Source of the DNA: Oscillospiraceae bacterium
Lineage (GTDB): Bacteria; Bacillota; Clostridia; Oscillospirales; Ruminococcaceae
Length of the DNA: 6,496 nucleotides
Assembly (NCBI GenBank): GCA_016303235.1
Contig: JAEDMB010000109.1
Location: forward strand, 1 to 6,496
Direction: 5' to 3'
The translations under genes were made by a program, and so were the position numbers. Under the pieces are notes generated by a model. It saw only the letters and a program-made list of their open reading frames with translations, ran no database searches and had not been told where the DNA came from. Shown piece by piece: positions 4,518 through 6,496 of this stretch (the stretch's first letter is position 1; every line of letters begins with the position of its first letter).

Positions 4518-6461
4518 ATGAGCAATCATCTGAAAAATTCATCAAGTCCGTATTTATTACAGCACGCAGGAAATCCCGTAGACTGGTATCCCTGGTGTGA
4601 TGAGGCCTTTGAAAAAGCAAAAGCAGAAGATAAACCGGTTTTTCTCAGCATAGGATACAGTACCTGTCATTGGTGTCATGTTATGGCACATGAGAGCTTT
4701 GAGGACATTCAGACTGCGGAGATACTCAACAGAAATTTTATTTCCATAAAGGTTGACCGTGAGGAACGTCCTGACATCGACAGCGTTTATATGTCAGTGT
4801 GTCAGGCGTTTACCGGAGGCGGAGGCTGGCCTATGAGTATTTTTATGACATGGGACAAGAAACCTTTTTTTGCAGGGACGTATTTTCCTGTTCATTCCCG
4901 ATATGGTATGCCGGGATTTTCCGACTTGCTGTATGCAGTTATAACACAATGGAATGATAACCGCACGAAACTTTTAAATTCAGCGGAGGAAATAATTGCA
5001 CATCTGAAAAAATCAGATGTCAGAACTGATGTAAAAGATAAAAATCTTATTGAAAATGCTGTGCAGATTTTCAGACACAGCTTTGACAGTATTTACGGCG
5101 GATTTGGTTCTGCACCGAAATTTCCTGCACCTCACAACTTACTGTTTTTAATGCTGTATGCAGTTCAGAATCAGGATAAAAATATAATGCAGATGGCAGA
5201 AAAAACGCTTATACAAATGCGTAAGGGCGGTATATTTGACCATATCGGATATGGCTTTGCCCGATATTCAACGGATAAATATTTCCTTGCACCTCACTTT
5301 GAAAAAATGCTTTATGACAATGCTTTATTGATAATTGCATATTCTACGGCTTACAGCATAACAGAAAAGAAAATTTATCTTGATACAGCAGAGAAAACAG
5401 CAGAATATATTCTTCGTGAAATGACTTCTGAGTACGGAGGATTTTACAGTGCATATGATGCGGACAGCGAGGGCGTTGAGGGAAAATATTATACCTTTAC
5501 ACTTAATGAGATTATGGATATTCTTGGTGAGGAAAAGGGAATACAGTTTGCAAAGACATATGATATTACTGCAAGTGGCAACTTTGAAGGCGTGAATATT
5601 CCCAATCTGCTAAAAAGCAATGACCTGGATTCTGATTTCAGTGATGAAATACACAAGCTTTACAATTACCGAAAAAATCGTACTGAACTGCATCTGGACG
5701 ATAAAATTCTGCTTTCGTGGAATGCTTTGATGATAGTGGCATTATCTGTTCTTTACAGAGTATCGCACAGAGAAAAATATTTGCAGGCGATAAAAAATGC
5801 AAAAAAATTTATTGAACTGAATTTGTGCAATGATTTACAGCTTTTCACAAGCTGGCGTAATGGAAAACATTCGGAAAAAAGCTTTCTGGACGAATATGCT
5901 TTTTATATTACTGCACTTTTGGAACTGTACAATTCCACATTGGACAAGAGCTGTCTGAAAAATGCGGAACGATTCTGTGATGAAGCAGTCAGACGATTTG
6001 CTGACTGTCAGAACGGTGGTTTTTATTTCTGTGAAGCCAACTGCACAGAGCTTTTTATAAATCCCAAGGAAACCTATGACGGAGCGGTTCCAAGTGGCAA
6101 CGCTGTAATGGCATACAACTTTGTTCGATTGTATCAGATGACCGAAAATGAAAAATATCAGAAACTTGCTGAAAAACAGATTGAGTTTTTATCTGCACAG
6201 TCACAGGATTATCCGGCAGGTCACAGTATGTTTCTGATTGCAAAGCTGTTGAATGAAAATCCGCCGGAGCATATTGTTATTGCTGTAAGAAACGATTCCG
6301 ATTTTCAGAAAATACAGAAAAATCTCCCGTTTCTGGCGAATGTATCAGTTGTCAGGAACAGCATTGAATATCCTCTGAAAAATGATAAAGTGACCTATTA
6401 TGTCTGTAAAAATCACACCTGCCTGCCACCGACTAATTCTCTTGATTTTAAAGCAAAATAA
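4518..6461 (+). CDS. YyaL/SPATA20-family protein: thioredoxin-like domain plus alpha/alpha-barrel (647 aa)
   Basis: The family (DUF255; B. subtilis YyaL, human SPATA20) joins an N-terminal DsbH-like thioredoxin domain to a C-terminal alpha/alpha-toroid related to N-acylglucosamine 2-epimerases. The biochemical role is not established. Signatures seen in order are SSSPYLLQHAGNPVDWYPW (8-26), the redox motif C50-H-W-C53, VDREERPDID (79-88), GGGGWPMSIF (100-109), the GTYFP segment (120-124), GGFGSAPKFP (194-203), KGGIFDHIGYGFARY (236-250), HFEKMLYDNALL (260-271), YDADSEGVEGKYY (313-325), LSWNALM (399-405), GAVPSGNAVMAYN (522-534) and a C-terminal C630-x4-C635-x-PP. Family members are usually about 670-690 residues, so this one is slightly short but complete. 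I chose ATG 4518 because GGAG lies 8 bases upstream and homology begins right after it. There is no signal peptide, so it should be cytoplasmic. The catalytic CxxC is intact. Confidence 0.93.
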   Translation: MSNHLKNSSSPYLLQHAGNPVDWYPWCDEAFEKAKAEDKPVFLSIGYSTCHWCHVMAHESFEDIQTAEILNRNFISIKVDREERPDIDSVYMSVCQAFTGGGGWPMSIFMTWDKKPFFAGTYFPVHSRYGMPGFSDLLYAVITQWNDNRTKLLNSAEEIIAHLKKSDVRTDVKDKNLIENAVQIFRHSFDSIYGGFGSAPKFPAPHNLLFLMLYAVQNQDKNIMQMAEKTLIQMRKGGIFDHIGYGFARYSTDKYFLAPHFEKMLYDNALLIIAYSTAYSITEKKIYLDTAEKTAEYILREMTSEYGGFYSAYDADSEGVEGKYYTFTLNEIMDILGEEKGIQFAKTYDITASGNFEGVNIPNLLKSNDLDSDFSDEIHKLYNYRKNRTELHLDDKILLSWNALMIVALSVLYRVSHREKYLQAIKNAKKFIELNLCNDLQLFTSWRNGKHSEKSFLDEYAFYITALLELYNSTLDKSCLKNAERFCDEAVRRFADCQNGGFYFCEANCTELFINPKETYDGAVPSGNAVMAYNFVRLYQMTENEKYQKLAEKQIEFLSAQSQDYPAGHSMFLIAKLLNENPPEHIVIAVRNDSDFQKIQKNLPFLANVSVVRNSIEYPLKNDKVTYYVCKNHTCLPPTNSLDFKAK

Positions 6462-6466
6462 TCCTT

Positions 6467-6491
6467 TTGCTTGCTGACAATATGCAAGTAA
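6467..6491 (+). terminator. Small hairpin after the YyaL-type gene, possible terminator cut by the window edge
   Basis: TTGCTTGC (6467-6474) can pair with GCAAGTAA (6484-6491) through one G-T pair around a 9-base loop, followed by TTTCA at the window end. It starts 5 bases after the stop. The stem is modest and the tail is cut off, so it is only suggestive. Confidence 0.35.
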
Positions 6492-6496
6492 TTTCA

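Noticed and set aside
1..6496. CRISPR array, tRNA, rRNA, insertion sequence or phage genes
   Set aside because: No regularly spaced direct repeats, no cloverleaf-like segment, and no transposase, integrase or phage protein motif was seen on either strand.

Overview
The window reads as a low-to-moderate GC Firmicute, most likely a Clostridia / Ruminococcus-type anaerobe. The reasons are strong AAAGGAG / GGAG ribosome binding sites, AT-rich intergenic DNA, the codon style, and a YyaL-type protein of the kind found in Bacillota. No rRNA or other marker gene is present, so this assignment is inference. All genes seen are on the + strand.

Layout. (1) Positions 1-450 hold the 3' part of a gene that starts outside the window. 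Its 149 visible residues are two gapless copies of a 65-residue helical repeat (about 43% identical). It ends at an intrinsic terminator (459-493). (2) Positions 494-720 are AT-rich and carry no gene. The last 60 bases hold a candidate promoter, a perfect 10-bp inverted repeat that could be an operator, and a strong ribosome binding site. (3) Positions 721-4404 encode a 1227-residue six-cupredoxin-domain multicopper oxidase made of three repeats of about 350 residues. Only one set of copper ligands is intact, and it is in permuted order: loops 3 and 4 lie in domain 2, and loops 1 and 2 in domain 3. Size, architecture and the lack of a signal peptide are closest to the MnxG type of spore-surface Mn(II) oxidase known from Bacillus. 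(4) Positions 4406-4449 form a long GC-rich hairpin without a T-tract. (5) Positions 4518-6461 encode a 647-residue YyaL/SPATA20-family protein: a thioredoxin-like domain with CHWC followed by an alpha/alpha-barrel. (6) Positions 6462-6496 hold a small hairpin that may be the start of a terminator.

How the genes relate. The oxidase looks like a single-gene unit with its own promoter and operator. No mnxE/mnxF-like small genes lie beside it here, and the promoter region has a partial match to the mother-cell SigK consensus. The YyaL-type gene may be reached by read-through past the hairpin or from its own weak promoter. The sequence shows no direct functional link between the two. The most interesting object is the permuted, triplicated, Cys-rich oxidase in what looks like an anaerobe.
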